Counted from the first letter of the stretch, positions 9,932 through 18,903 are shown. The stretch is DNA of 64,000 nt from Akkermansiaceae bacterium (GCA_022510805.1 JAFLSS010000002.1:21675-85674), one strand, 5' to 3'. A program made the numbers and translations. The notes: generated from the letters alone by a model not told the origin.

Positions 9932-11527
9932 TTAGGAATAGTGGTCAGCGCTGTGCGGGTCAATCGCCTCGCGCACGGCCTCGCCGATAAAGGTGATGAG
10001 CAGCAGCAGCCCCACCAAGGCGCCGAATGCGGCAGAGGCAATCCACGGTGAGGAGAGTTTGGAGAGGCCATCATTGAGCAGGCGGCCCCAGCTGGCGTAT
10101 TGCTCCGGCAGGCCGAAGCCCAGGTAGTCCAGCGAGGTGAGGGAGAGCACCACGACCGCTACGCTGAAGGGGATGAGGGTGACGATGATGCCGGTGAGAT
10201 TGGGCAGGATGTGGCGGAGCAGGATGTGCAGCGGCCCGGCGCCCATGACTCGTGCTGCTGCCACATAGTCGCGTGTTTTTTCTTTGAGCGTGGCCGTGCG
10301 GATGAGGTAGGTCATGGGCATCCACCCCAGGAGCGCCATGAGCAGCAGGGTCACAAACATGCCGCGCATCTCCAGCGGCACAAAATCTGCCAGGATCATG
10401 ACGATGAAGAGGAAGGGCAGCTGCGAGAGGATTTCGATGCCGCGCTGGGTCACCAGGTCGAACACGCCGCCCCAATAGCCCATGAGCATGCCGAGTGTCA
10501 GGCCGATGCCGTAGATCACGGGCAGGTAGAACAGCGCGGCTTTGATATTCACCTGCAAGCCGCCGAAAAGCAGGGCTGCGATGTCGTTCCCCCTGCTGTC
10601 GGTGCCCAGCAGGTGCCCCCCCGTGAGCGGCGGCGCCGGGTGGTAGTGGATCAGGTAATGATCCACATTGCTTTGATTCAGAAAGGCCTCCAGACTCCCC
10701 TCGCCCTCATAATGCTCACTCACGAGCTTGCCGTGGCTCCACGAGGCGCTGTAGACCTCACGGCGGTCGGGGCTCCAGCCTTGCACGAGCCCATCGGGCT
10801 CTCCCTTGCGGTAGCGGATGCGCAGGTGGATATCTCCATTGGGGTAGAGCCGGCAGGCCTGCCCGTCATACAGCGTGGCCGGCTCCCCCGCAGCATACAA
10901 TTTACCCTCTTTGGCCGGCAGCAATTCTGTGGGGAACGGGGCGGCATCTGTCGTGGGATCCCACGGAATGAGCGGCATGAGCACGATCTGAGGCCCCCCC
11001 GGGCTGCCCAGCTTTGCCTGCAACTGGCGGTAATCTGTCTCTGCCAGGGCGGCGTTGCCGCTCAGCCCGAAAACGGCGCCGGGCAGCATGTTGCGGCGAA
11101 ATGCGGGGAAGTGCCACTCCCCCGTGTCGGAGAGCACGGCGAGTGCGCGCTTGCCGACGAGGACTTGATCCATCGCCGCGAGTGAGAGGATGCCCATCAG
11201 GATCAGCAGGGAGCCATAGCCTCGCTTGAGGCTCTTGAAGTGGCGGACTCGCCGCGCGGCCTCCGGCGGCAGCTTGTGCCTGCCGCGGCGGCACAGCCCA
11301 TAGAGCCCCGCCAGCGCCAGCAGCAGCATCACCACCCAGCCGAACCACTGCACCCTGCCGTCTGCCGCCAGCGCGGGGCACCACTCTGCGCGGCATGAGA
11401 GAACCGGGAGTTCGCGGCTGGCGGTGAAGGGCCAGGAGATGGTGGGCAGGAGCCAGCCGCGCAGCTCTGCCACCCCGCCCAGCAGGGCGGTGAGAATGAG
11501 AAGCAGGGCTGGCCATTTGCGTTTCAT
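9932..11527 (-). CDS. Peptide ABC permease (YejE/OppC-like) with large periplasmic insert
   Basis: The inner-membrane permease of the importer. It is 531 aa, against about 340 for E. coli YejE. The C-terminal ~250 residues are a standard OppC/YejE permease with the EAA-type loop (AARVMGAGPLHILLRHILPN). Before it come an additional pair of N-terminal helices and a soluble insert of ~180 residues. Within the insert, residues ~220-275 read as two MORN_2-like repeats (LYPNGDIHLRIRYRKGEPDG, then SASWSHGKL). The start overlaps the yejB stop by 4 nt (ATGA), indicating translational coupling. Confidence 0.85.
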   Translation of the reverse strand: MKRKWPALLLILTALLGGVAELRGWLLPTISWPFTASRELPVLSCRAEWCPALAADGRVQWFGWVVMLLLALAGLYGLCRRGRHKLPPEAARRVRHFKSLKRGYGSLLILMGILSLAAMDQVLVGKRALAVLSDTGEWHFPAFRRNMLPGAVFGLSGNAALAETDYRQLQAKLGSPGGPQIVLMPLIPWDPTTDAAPFPTELLPAKEGKLYAAGEPATLYDGQACRLYPNGDIHLRIRYRKGEPDGLVQGWSPDRREVYSASWSHGKLVSEHYEGEGSLEAFLNQSNVDHYLIHYHPAPPLTGGHLLGTDSRGNDIAALLFGGLQVNIKAALFYLPVIYGIGLTLGMLMGYWGGVFDLVTQRGIEILSQLPFLFIVMILADFVPLEMRGMFVTLLLMALLGWMPMTYLIRTATLKEKTRDYVAAARVMGAGPLHILLRHILPNLTGIIVTLIPFSVAVVVLSLTSLDYLGFGLPEQYASWGRLLNDGLSKLSSPWIASAAFGALVGLLLLITFIGEAVREAIDPHSADHYS

Positions 11528-12846
11528 TCGAAGGTGATGCGCGGGTCGAGGTAGGCGACCCAGATATCAGAGAGGAGGTTGCCGAGGATGATCATGAACG
11601 AGCTGAGCAGCAGGGTGCCCATGATGAGCGAGTAGTCCTTGTCCATGAGGGCTTGGTAGCTGAGCATGCCGAAACCCTGAATATCGAACACGCGCTCGAT
11701 GAGGATGGAGCCGCCCACCACGGAGCAGATGACGCTGCCGAGATTGGAGGCTATGGGGATGAAGGAGTTGCGAAACGCGTGCTTCCACACGGCCCTGCGG
11801 TAGGGAACTCCCTTGGATACGGCGGTGCGCATGTAGTCCGCAGAGAGGTTCTCCAGCAGGTTGTTTTTCATCATCATGGTGGTCATGGCCAGCGCCCCCA
11901 CCACATAGCAGGTGAGCGGCAGCACGGTGTGCATGGCAAGATCCGCCAGCTGCTCGCCGAAGCGCATGGTGGAAAAGCCCGGGCTGGTGAGCCCGTAGAG
12001 CGGGAAATACTCCAGCCGCGCCCCCAAGTACACCAGCAGAATGGCCCCCAGGGCAAAGCCCGGTACTGCATAGCCGACAAAGATGAACAGGCTGCTCACG
12101 CTGTCGAAGAGGGTCTTGTGCTTCAGCGCTTTGTATACGCCGAGGGGGATGCTGAGCAGGTAGGCTATCAGCGCGCCGAGGATGCCGAAATAAAAGGAAA
12201 CAGGTAGGCGTGTCGCCATCATTTTGAGCACGGGCTCATTGTATTTGTAAGAGCGCCCCAAGCTGCCCTGCAACAAGCCGTTGAAGGCCTTGCGGCACAT
12301 CACCGCCCGCCAGCGGGTGTGTGCGGCTCGCTCGGCGATGAGCCCCGGGTCTGTGACATAATGCCGCCGCGCCCAGGCTTGCGCGCGCTCCTGGGGGGAC
12401 TCGATCCGCACGCGCCAGCGCTCGCTCTCAAACCACTCCGGCGCGTCAAATAGCGGCTCGCTGCCCTTGCGCCGCACTTCCAGCAACCGGGGCTCGCCGC
12501 CCTTGCCGCTCGTGGTGAGGTAGGCGCTGGCGCCGGGGGAGCTGAACTCTGCCTTCACCACCTCTACCTGGCTGCGCCGCAAGCCAAGCCATTGCAAATA
12601 AGCTTTCCATGTGGGTTCATGCAGGTTGAAGAGCTCCTCAAGCCGCTCCATATCCTCCTCCGCCATGCCGGCGCCTGAGGGGGCGCTGCCGGCTTTATCC
12701 CCCATCAACGCGCCGATGGCTTGCTCCTGCATGATGCGGTCTACCGGGCCGCCGGGGACGAGGCGCGTCAGGCAAAACACAATGAGCGTAACCCCTATCA
12801 AAGTGATAGGAGTCATCAACAACCGCCTGACAATATATGCCCTCAT
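11524..12846 (-). CDS. Peptide ABC permease (YejB/OppB-like)
   Basis: First gene of the peptide importer operon, 440 aa. The N-terminal helix (RRLLMTPITLIGVTLIVF) and the VPGGPVD motif are typical of OppB/YejB proteins. The C-terminal half contains the permease core with an EAA loop (MRTAVSKGVPYRRAVWKHAFRN) and the ending IWVAYLDPRITFE. A polar insert of ~110 residues lies between helices 1 and 2 and accounts for the length above E. coli YejB (about 360 aa). A promoter is visible at 12885-12913, and a purine-rich GGGAGAG lies upstream of the ATG. Confidence 0.88.
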   Translation of the reverse strand: MRAYIVRRLLMTPITLIGVTLIVFCLTRLVPGGPVDRIMQEQAIGALMGDKAGSAPSGAGMAEEDMERLEELFNLHEPTWKAYLQWLGLRRSQVEVVKAEFSSPGASAYLTTSGKGGEPRLLEVRRKGSEPLFDAPEWFESERWRVRIESPQERAQAWARRHYVTDPGLIAERAAHTRWRAVMCRKAFNGLLQGSLGRSYKYNEPVLKMMATRLPVSFYFGILGALIAYLLSIPLGVYKALKHKTLFDSVSSLFIFVGYAVPGFALGAILLVYLGARLEYFPLYGLTSPGFSTMRFGEQLADLAMHTVLPLTCYVVGALAMTTMMMKNNLLENLSADYMRTAVSKGVPYRRAVWKHAFRNSFIPIASNLGSVICSVVGGSILIERVFDIQGFGMLSYQALMDKDYSLIMGTLLLSSFMIILGNLLSDIWVAYLDPRITFE

Positions 12847-12884
12847 GTCTCTCGCACTCTCCCTATCCGGGACATACCGCGCTC

Positions 12885-12913
12885 ATTCTACCATGATATC
12901 GCGGGCGATACAA
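12885..12913 (-). promoter_or_regulatory. promoter of the peptide ABC operon
   Basis: On the minus strand TTGTAT (12908-12913) and TAGAAT (12885-12890) are 17 bp apart. Transcription would begin near 12878, about 32 nt before the yejB ATG. Confidence 0.55.
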
Positions 12914-12980
12914 GCATTATTCCGCGCCGCTCTTTTCCGGCGCGCGCGCAGCGAAAACCGGAGAGTTCGTCCGATGGGGC

Positions 12981-13009
12981 TTGACCCGCCCTGTCAAAAC
13001 AGATATAAT
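12981..13009 (+). promoter_or_regulatory. near-consensus promoter of the small membrane protein gene
   Basis: TTGACC (12981-12986), a 17-bp spacer and TATAAT (13004-13009), followed 27 nt later by the ATG at 13037. This is one of the best sigma-70-type promoters in the window. Confidence 0.7.
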
Positions 13010-13036
13010 GCCCCGGCTTTTTACTGATTCAACACT

Positions 13037-13381
13037 ATGTCGGACGATATCTACGTAGATTCCAGCGGAAATGAATACCGAAGAATAGGTGGCGGCGGCG
13101 GTGACAGCGGAGGCTGCGGGTTCCTGTTGGCCCTTATCTTTATATTTTTGGCAGTTGGTGTCGGGGCGTATTTTCTCAATGAAGAGGGAATCATCACCAA
13201 CGATCAGGCGGGCTCGCTGGTGTCCTGGACCGGTAAGGGCTGCATTTTCGTCGTGCTGGGAGTGATTGCCATCGGCATTATCTATGCCCTGCTTCAGACG
13301 CTGTGGGAACTCAAATGGGTGTTGATCGTCGCGATTGTCATCGCCAGCATTATCTTGATGGTCGCGGCCTTGTGCGCCTAA
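13037..13381 (+). CDS. Small membrane protein, unknown function
   Basis: A 114-aa protein that I do not recognise. The N-terminus is polar and glycine-rich (RRIGGGGGDSGG). Three hydrophobic segments follow: FLLALIFIFLAVGVGAYFL, a helix around residues 67-90, and VLIVAIVIASIILMVAAL at the C-terminus. It has its own strong promoter and is divergent from the peptide ABC operon. No catalytic motif is visible. Confidence 0.7.
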   Translation: MSDDIYVDSSGNEYRRIGGGGGDSGGCGFLLALIFIFLAVGVGAYFLNEEGIITNDQAGSLVSWTGKGCIFVVLGVIAIGIIYALLQTLWELKWVLIVAIVIASIILMVAALCA

Positions 13382-13522
13382 GCGCGGCTTCTCACCGAGA
13401 GGCGGATAACGAGGGGGAAAAACCCGGCCGGGAGGGCGGCACCGGGGCTGGCAGGGCATGGCGGTGTGCCCCATGCTGCGCGGGGGTGAAATTTTGTGCT
13501 GGAAATCGCGGGGCAAGTGGGG

Positions 13523-13528
13523 TATAAT
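13523..13528 (+). promoter_or_regulatory. -10 box of ilvD, 9 nt before the start codon
   Basis: TATAAT lies at 13523-13528 and the ilvD ATG is at 13538. A poor -35 (TGGAAA, 13500-13505) sits 17 bp upstream. The predicted transcript start falls at or just before the ATG, so the mRNA would be leaderless. Confidence 0.45.
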
Positions 13529-13537
13529 ACGCGTGCT

Positions 13538-15205
13538 ATGCTGTCAGATAGAACCAAAAAGGGAGTGGAGCGCGCACCGCATCGTAGCCTGATGCGCGCT
13601 ACGGGCATGTCGGATGCGGATATTGAGAAGCCTTTCATTGCTATTTGTAATTCATTTAACGAGGTCATTCCCGGCCACGTGCATCTCAACAAAGTAGCAG
13701 AATTGATCAAGGAAGAGGTGCGGAAAGCGGGCGGCACACCCATAGAGTTCAACCTCATCGGCGTGTGCGATGGGATTGCCATGGCGCACCAGGGGATGAA
13801 GTTTTCGCTCGCCAGCCGTGAGCTGATCGCTGATAGTGTGGAGACGATGCTCTCGGCGCATGCGTTTGACGCCTGTATCTGCATCCCGAACTGCGACAAG
13901 ATTGTGCCGGGGATGGTGATGGGGGCGCTGCGCTGCAATATCCCCACGATTTTCTGCTCCGGCGGCCCCATGGCCGTAGGCAAGGGCCTGCATGGTGAGG
14001 ATTTGGATCTCAACTGCGTCTTTGAGGCCGTGGCGGCCTACACCGCCGGCAAGATGAGCGCCGAGGAACTGCACCACGTGGAGTGCCACGCCTGCCCGGG
14101 CGCCGGCAGCTGCTCCGGCATGTTCACCGCCAATTCCATGAACTGCCTCTGCGAGGTGCTGGGGCTGGCCCTGCCGGGCAATGGCACCCTGCTGGCCACC
14201 TCTGAGGAGCGCAAGGAGCTCTGGCGTGCGGCGGCTCGCCGCGCGGTGGAGATGGCGAAGCAGGGCGGCCCGCTCCCCCGCGACTTGATCACGCAAGAGG
14301 GGATTGACAATGTGTTCACCTGCGATATGGCCATGGGCGGCTCCTCGAACACGGTGCTGCACACCCTCGCCTTTGCCAATGAGGCCGGCTTGGATTATGA
14401 CCTGAAGCGCATTGATGAGATTTCCCGCCGCACGCCCAATATCTGCAAAGTGGCCCCCAGCTCCCGCTACCACATGCACGATGTGCTGCGGGCAGGGGGG
14501 ATCATGACGATCTTGGCAGAGATCAACAAGATCCCCGGCGCGCTGCATACGGAGGTGCCTACGGTGTCCGGCAAGACCCTGGCAGAGCAGATCGACGGCC
14601 TCTCCACGCAGGATCCCGCCGTCATCCGCACGCTCGACAACGCCTACTCCAAGGACGGCGGCCTGGCCGTGCTGTTCGGCAACGTGGCAGAGCAGGGCGC
14701 CATCGTGAAAAAAGCAGGTGTGCTGCCGGAGATGATGGTGCACCGCGGACCGGCCGTCATCTTTGAAAGCCAAGAGGACGCCTGTGCCGGCATCCTGGCA
14801 GACCGCGTGAAACCGGGGGATGTTGTGGTCATCCGCAACGAAGGACCCAAGGGCGGCCCCGGCATGCAGGAAATGCTGGCGCCCACGAGCTACATCATGG
14901 GCAAAGGTCTCGGCAACAGCGTAGCCCTCATCACCGATGGCCGCTTCTCCGGCGCCACCCATGGCGCGTGCATCGGCCATGTCTCCCCGGAAGCGGCAGA
15001 GGGCGGCCTCATCGGCCTGCTGAAAGATGGGGATATCATCTCCATCAACATCCCCGAGCGCACCATACACGCAGAGCTGAGCGAGGAGGAGATCTCCGCC
15101 CGCCGCGCCGTGTGGCAGCCCACCATGCAGGAAATCCCCAGCCGCTGGCTCAAGCGCTACCGCAAGCTTGCCACCAATGCCAGCAAGGGCGCCGTGCTTC
15201 AATAA
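13538..15205 (+). CDS. ilvD: Dihydroxy-acid dehydratase
   Basis: Dehydrates 2,3-dihydroxy-isovalerate and -methylvalerate to the 2-keto acids for valine, leucine and isoleucine synthesis. The 555 aa length is typical. Iron-sulfur ligands are expected at Cys37 (ICNSFNE), Cys119 (NCDKIVPG, with Lys121 the likely carbamylated Mg-binding residue) and Cys192 ([14 protein letters not shown]). The start at 13538 gives the conserved N-terminus; the longer frame upstream overlaps the -10 box. It supplies the ketoisovalerate used by leuA elsewhere in the window. An MFS gene follows after 27 nt. Confidence 0.95.
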   Translation: MLSDRTKKGVERAPHRSLMRATGMSDADIEKPFIAICNSFNEVIPGHVHLNKVAELIKEEVRKAGGTPIEFNLIGVCDGIAMAHQGMKFSLASRELIADSVETMLSAHAFDACICIPNCDKIVPGMVMGALRCNIPTIFCSGGPMAVGKGLHGEDLDLNCVFEAVAAYTAGKMSAEELHHVECHACPGAGSCSGMFTANSMNCLCEVLGLALPGNGTLLATSEERKELWRAAARRAVEMAKQGGPLPRDLITQEGIDNVFTCDMAMGGSSNTVLHTLAFANEAGLDYDLKRIDEISRRTPNICKVAPSSRYHMHDVLRAGGIMTILAEINKIPGALHTEVPTVSGKTLAEQIDGLSTQDPAVIRTLDNAYSKDGGLAVLFGNVAEQGAIVKKAGVLPEMMVHRGPAVIFESQEDACAGILADRVKPGDVVVIRNEGPKGGPGMQEMLAPTSYIMGKGLGNSVALITDGRFSGATHGACIGHVSPEAAEGGLIGLLKDGDIISINIPERTIHAELSEEEISARRAVWQPTMQEIPSRWLKRYRKLATNASKGAVLQ

Positions 15206-15232
15206 TTCAATAACCCCCATGTGTAACGAGAT

Positions 15233-16732
15233 ATGAGTGACAACAGCTCCACCCAGTCCCCGCCGGCCAAATCCTCCAACCCCATCTTCAACTACTTCTC
15301 TGAGTTCGGGGTTCTCAAGGAGTGCGGCAAAAACTTCTGGCTTACCAACTTCATCCAGTTCTTTGATGGTTTGTCGTACTTCACGCTCATCATCGTCTTC
15401 ACGCTCTTCCTGAAGGAATACTGCGGATTCCGGGATGCGGATGCCCCCTATTGGGTAGGCATGTACACGCTCTTTGTCTCCCTGTTTGTGTTTGCCGTGG
15501 GGTCCATCTGCGATATCATCGGCCTGAAGCGCACCTACCTGGTGGGCTTCTCGCTGCTCATCACCGGGCGTCTTGTGATGGCGCTGGGGTCAGACTTCGG
15601 CAAATTCATAATGGAACTCTCGCAGGATCAATCACGCTACATCGTGATGGCCGGCATCGGCATCATGGCTTTCGGCACGGCCTTCATGAGCCCCTGCATC
15701 ACCACCTCCATCCGCCGATTCACCACCCTGAGGGCACGTCCCACAGGGTTTAATTTTTATTACCTCTTCATGAATATCGGCGCTCTGCTGGCCGGCTTTG
15801 CCATCGTGGATCCCATCCGCGAGCAATGCTCCGGCCCGGAGGGGCTTTATTGGGTGATCAACTTCGGCACCTGCTGCAATGTGATTGCCTTCATCTTCAC
15901 CCGCTTCATCAATGAGGATTTCTACGCGGTGGAGGAGGAGAAGATCTCCCGCGGTCAGGCAGAGCAGCGCCGCCCCCTCCAACTCATCGCCGAGGTGATC
16001 CGCGAGCGGCCGTTCCAGAAGCTGCTGGTCTTCCTTTTCCTCACGCTGGGTGTGCGCCTGGTGTTCACTCTTCAATTCATGATCATGCCGCAGTACTACA
16101 CTCGCACCATCGGTGACGACTTCCAGCTCGGCTTCATGAACTCGCTCAATCCCTTTGTCATCATCTCCGGCCTCATCCTCATCATCCCCATCATCAACAA
16201 ATTCTCCACCGTGAAGTTGATGATCTCCGGCATGTCCATTTCTGCGCTCTCGCTGGTGCTCATGGCCGTGCCGCCGGAGTGGTACTTCATCATCCCGGGC
16301 ATCGAAACCATCAGCCAGGCCTACTTTGTGGCCATCTTCACTCAGATCATCGTCTTTGCCTTCGGCGAGCTGTTGTTCTCCCCCCGCTTCTCGGAGTATG
16401 TGGCGCGCGTGGCGCCCAAGGACAAAGTTGCCTCCTACATGTCCCTGGCGGGTCTGCCCATGTTCATCGCCAAGCCTATCAACGGCGTGGTGGGCGGCCT
16501 GTTGGTGTCCAAACTCTGCTACGATGGCATCGCCGCCAAGATGGACACCGGCCATATCTCCTTCTTCGATTCGCCGGAGTTCATGTGGACCATCTACCTG
16601 ATCATGGCCATCATCTCTCCGCTGGCCATCATCCTCACAAAAGACATGTTCGTCTCCGACCACCCGGAAGAGGACTCCGGGGCTGTGGGTAGTGATGACA
16701 ATACGGACAGCGCCGCCCCGCAAGAAGCATAA
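15233..16732 (+). CDS. MFS transporter, POT/peptide-transporter-like
   Basis: A 499-aa polytopic inner-membrane protein with about 12-14 predicted helices. The segments NFYYLFMNIGALL and FGELLFSPRFSEY resemble conserved regions of the proton-dependent oligopeptide transporter (POT/PTR2) family. The ExxER motif of classical POT proteins is not obvious, so a POT-like divergent MFS subgroup is the safest call. It lies between ilvD and an ankyrin gene, with gaps of 27 and 26 nt, probably in one transcript. The substrate is unknown; peptides are the first guess. Confidence 0.72.
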   Translation: MSDNSSTQSPPAKSSNPIFNYFSEFGVLKECGKNFWLTNFIQFFDGLSYFTLIIVFTLFLKEYCGFRDADAPYWVGMYTLFVSLFVFAVGSICDIIGLKRTYLVGFSLLITGRLVMALGSDFGKFIMELSQDQSRYIVMAGIGIMAFGTAFMSPCITTSIRRFTTLRARPTGFNFYYLFMNIGALLAGFAIVDPIREQCSGPEGLYWVINFGTCCNVIAFIFTRFINEDFYAVEEEKISRGQAEQRRPLQLIAEVIRERPFQKLLVFLFLTLGVRLVFTLQFMIMPQYYTRTIGDDFQLGFMNSLNPFVIISGLILIIPIINKFSTVKLMISGMSISALSLVLMAVPPEWYFIIPGIETISQAYFVAIFTQIIVFAFGELLFSPRFSEYVARVAPKDKVASYMSLAGLPMFIAKPINGVVGGLLVSKLCYDGIAAKMDTGHISFFDSPEFMWTIYLIMAIISPLAIILTKDMFVSDHPEEDSGAVGSDDNTDSAAPQEA

Positions 16733-16758
16733 CCTCTCTCCTGATATTCAGTACGACT

Positions 16759-17712
16759 ATGAATGATTCATCTTCCCAAGAGATGCCGAAAACCAACTGG
16801 GGCCCCATTATTAAGGACCTGTTCATCCTCATGTGCGTGATGGGCACTATTGGCTTCCTCTGCAAGCTCGCGATGGAGCCTTTCGAAGAAAAAAGCCCCA
16901 CGGATAGCCTCGTTTCCCTCATCCGCAAGGGTGATGTGAAGCTCCAGGATCAACAAGCTTCCGACCAGCATTTCCTCAAGGAACTTAATATCTTGAATGC
17001 AAAAGTTGACCGGGATAAAATGGGGGTGAATATCTCAGACCGCACCGGGCGCACGCCGCTCATGTGGGCTGTATATGCCAACTTCAATAATCCCCAAGAC
17101 GCCCTCAAGGTGGACGCAAAGCGCCTGTACTACGTGTTCTCCCTGCTGAAGGCCCCCAACATTGATATCCACCAGCGGGATATAGACGGCTTCACGGCCA
17201 TGCATTGGGCGGCTTGGAGCGGCCTGCACTACAATCTCACACTCCTTGCTAACGCCGGGGTGGATGTGAATGCTCGTGAGAATGCGGGCTACACGCCTCT
17301 CATGCTCGCCGCGATGCGCGGCAATGCGGACGCTGTGGCCGCGCTGCTGGCGCTGGGGGCGGATGCATCGCAGGAGCGAATCGGCCGCACCGCCGCTGAT
17401 CTGGCTCAGGAGGCGTGTGCAAGCTACGACAAGAACAGCGCTTTCTTCTACTCCCTCATCTACTCCGATGAGCGTGCTGCCAACTATGACCGCACGCTCA
17501 AACTCCTGAAGGCGGGCAAGAGCGACACGCCTGCAATGACGAATGACGAGCTGTACCAAGTCATGCTCAATGCCGTGCAGGAAAGCGAGAAGACCGGCCA
17601 AAAGGCAACTGAGCAAGCCGAAGAGAAGAAGCAGGAGCTCGAGGTAGAGAAGGCCGCTGCCGCGCCGCCTGACACGGATGCCGACCAAGCTCCCTCCGCC
17701 CAGGTTGAGTGA
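16759..17712 (+). CDS. Membrane-anchored ankyrin-repeat protein
   Basis: A 317-aa protein with an N-terminal transmembrane anchor (LFILMCVMGTIGFLCKLA, residues ~22-39) and an ankyrin region (residues ~90-220). The clearest repeats include RTGRTPLMWAVYANF, DIDGFTAMHWAAWSG and NAGYTPLMLAAMRG. A Lys/Glu/Ala-rich tail follows, ending DADQAPSAQVE. It is not closely related to the 5038 and 49909 proteins, whose repeats are more degenerate. The last codons of this gene are duplicated at 18963-18998, beyond the AbiE island. Target unknown. Confidence 0.82.
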   Translation: MNDSSSQEMPKTNWGPIIKDLFILMCVMGTIGFLCKLAMEPFEEKSPTDSLVSLIRKGDVKLQDQQASDQHFLKELNILNAKVDRDKMGVNISDRTGRTPLMWAVYANFNNPQDALKVDAKRLYYVFSLLKAPNIDIHQRDIDGFTAMHWAAWSGLHYNLTLLANAGVDVNARENAGYTPLMLAAMRGNADAVAALLALGADASQERIGRTAADLAQEACASYDKNSAFFYSLIYSDERAANYDRTLKLLKAGKSDTPAMTNDELYQVMLNAVQESEKTGQKATEQAEEKKQELEVEKAAAAPPDTDADQAPSAQVE

Positions 17713-17715
17713 GCC
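17680..17715 (+). repeat. direct repeat, left copy (3' end of ankyrin gene)
   Basis: The 36 bp covering the last codons and stop of the ankyrin gene recur at 18963-18998 with 31 of 36 bases identical. The encoded tails differ at one residue (DADQAPSAQVE against DADQAPSAHVE). Confidence 0.75.
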
Positions 17716-17763
17716 CGGCGCGTGCGCTGAGTCGCTATGTTGCTCATTCGCCGATTTCGCTGT

Positions 17764-17800
17764 CGCCCCATCATGCCGAGCATTTCGACCTGATGGGGCG
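17764..17800 (+). terminator. hairpin downstream of the ankyrin gene
   Basis: CGCCCCATCA (17764-17773) pairs perfectly with TGATGGGGCG (17791-17800) across a 17-nt loop, followed by AATTGTTT. It is a plausible terminator of the ilvD-MFS-ankyrin transcript. The loop is long and the T-run weak. Confidence 0.45.
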
Positions 17801-17806
17801 AATTGT

Positions 17807-17850
17807 TTAGCAAATATATGCTTGATTTACCCTGCAAAATTTGCTAATAT
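17807..17850 (+). promoter_or_regulatory. promoter and inverted-repeat operator of the AbiEi-like gene
   Basis: TTGATT (17822-17827), a 17-bp spacer and TAATAT (17845-17850). The 9-bp inverted repeat TTAGCAAAT (17807-17815) / ATTTGCTAA (17839-17847) brackets the -35 and overlaps the -10. AbiEi antitoxins are known to repress their own promoter through inverted repeats, so this is the expected place for an operator. Confidence 0.6.
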
Positions 17851-17859
17851 GCCTCTGTC

Positions 17860-18498
17860 ATGCCACAATCCTTGCACCAGATTTTTGGCAACAAACCGGT
17901 AAGTACCGCTTTGCTCAGAAGAGAATTGACAGATTTTCAATCACCTCGTGCACATTTGGCCCTGCTTGTTCGCAGGGGTGAGCTTACCCACCTGCGCCGT
18001 GGACTTTATCTTTGTCGAGAAACAGGACAAAGCATATCCGAAGCTCAGATAGCCAATGAACTTGTATCCCCGTCCTATATATCCTATGAGACGGCTCTCT
18101 CTTGGTTGGGCATCATCCCGGAACATGTTCACACTATTAAATCTGCCTGTCTGGGGCGTAGCCGCAGCTTTGAAAACTCAACAGGACGCTATACATACAC
18201 CCAGTTGCCCTTTGAATATTTTCAACTTGGACAATCTGTGGGATACACCTCAGATGGTGTAGCGTATCAAATTGCGTCAGCAGAAAAAGCACTTTGCGAT
18301 CTTGTGTTGGCCACCCCACATCTGCGCCTTCAGTCTCCCAAAGCAGCCCGCATCTATTTGGAAGACTTCCTTCGCGCGGATGAGGATGAACTCTCCTCTT
18401 TGAATCCGGACTTAATATACACTCTCGCCCTTGCTGCTCACAAGAAGAAAAACGACCTCTTTCACCTTGAAACCACCCTACACCGTGACTATCTTTGA
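17860..18498 (+). CDS. AbiEi-like antitoxin/transcriptional regulator of a type IV toxin-antitoxin system
   Basis: A 212-aa intact frame. The N-terminal winged-helix-like part (residues ~1-60; GELTHLRRGLYL) and the central region (SYISYETALSWLGIIPE, then SAEKALCDLV) are typical of AbiEi-family proteins. These repress their operon and counter the AbiEii nucleotidyltransferase. The base composition is clearly more AT-rich than the neighbours. The partner gene downstream is broken, so this antitoxin is probably an orphan. The GTG of the toxin remnant overlaps its 3' end by 14 nt, the normal coupled arrangement. Confidence 0.82.
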   Translation: MPQSLHQIFGNKPVSTALLRRELTDFQSPRAHLALLVRRGELTHLRRGLYLCRETGQSISEAQIANELVSPSYISYETALSWLGIIPEHVHTIKSACLGRSRSFENSTGRYTYTQLPFEYFQLGQSVGYTSDGVAYQIASAEKALCDLVLATPHLRLQSPKAARIYLEDFLRADEDELSSLNPDLIYTLALAAHKKKNDLFHLETTLHRDYL

Positions 18499-18903
18499 GA
18501 CAATGCTCGCTCAGCGCAAAGTTAGCAGTCAACAAGAGAACTATTAGCTATTAGAGAAATAGTACAACAAATCACACTTGCAGGTCTCGCAAGAAGTGGC
18601 TTTTTTGAGCGCGCCGCTTTCTATGGAGGTACATGCCTCAAGATATTTCATGGACTTCCTCGTTTTTCTGAGGATATGGATTTCTCTCTCATGTCTCAGG
18701 ATAAAGAATTTCAGCTAGAAAACTATTTTGATGGCATTCATGATATATTCCGGTCTATGGGCTTGAATATAGAACTCTCCCGAAAACAGAAAAAGCACAA
18801 TAGTGCCATTCAGTCAGCTTTTCTGAAGAGCGACACAACTCAATATGACCTGAAGTTAGAACGCGGTCGGCTCATCAAGGTGAATTCGCGCTGTGTTTGG
18901 TGA
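18485..18903 (+). pseudogene. Broken AbiEii nucleotidyltransferase toxin
   Basis: The first frame starts at GTG 18485 (or ATG 18503) and stops at TAG 18545-18547. The rest continues in another frame, open from 18526 to the TGA at 18901. Joined, it resembles the AbiEii/AbiGii N-terminus. ITLAGLARSGFFERAAFYGGTCLK and FHGLPRFSEDMDFS include the nucleotidyltransferase GGT and a D-x-D-type motif. The protein should be about 250-300 aa, but homology ends at DLKLERGRLIK and a stop follows. It therefore carries both a frameshift and a 3' truncation. Confidence 0.8.

Noticed and set aside
8318-10051. A 577-aa open frame on the plus strand
   Set aside because: Antisense to the peptide-binding lipoprotein gene; Gly/Val/Glu-biased with no start context.
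13456-13476. Hairpin GCATGG/CCATGC upstream of ilvD as a riboswitch or attenuator
   Set aside because: It lies upstream of the predicted ilvD transcript start and has no T-run or leader peptide; probably incidental or a weak terminator of the 13037 gene.
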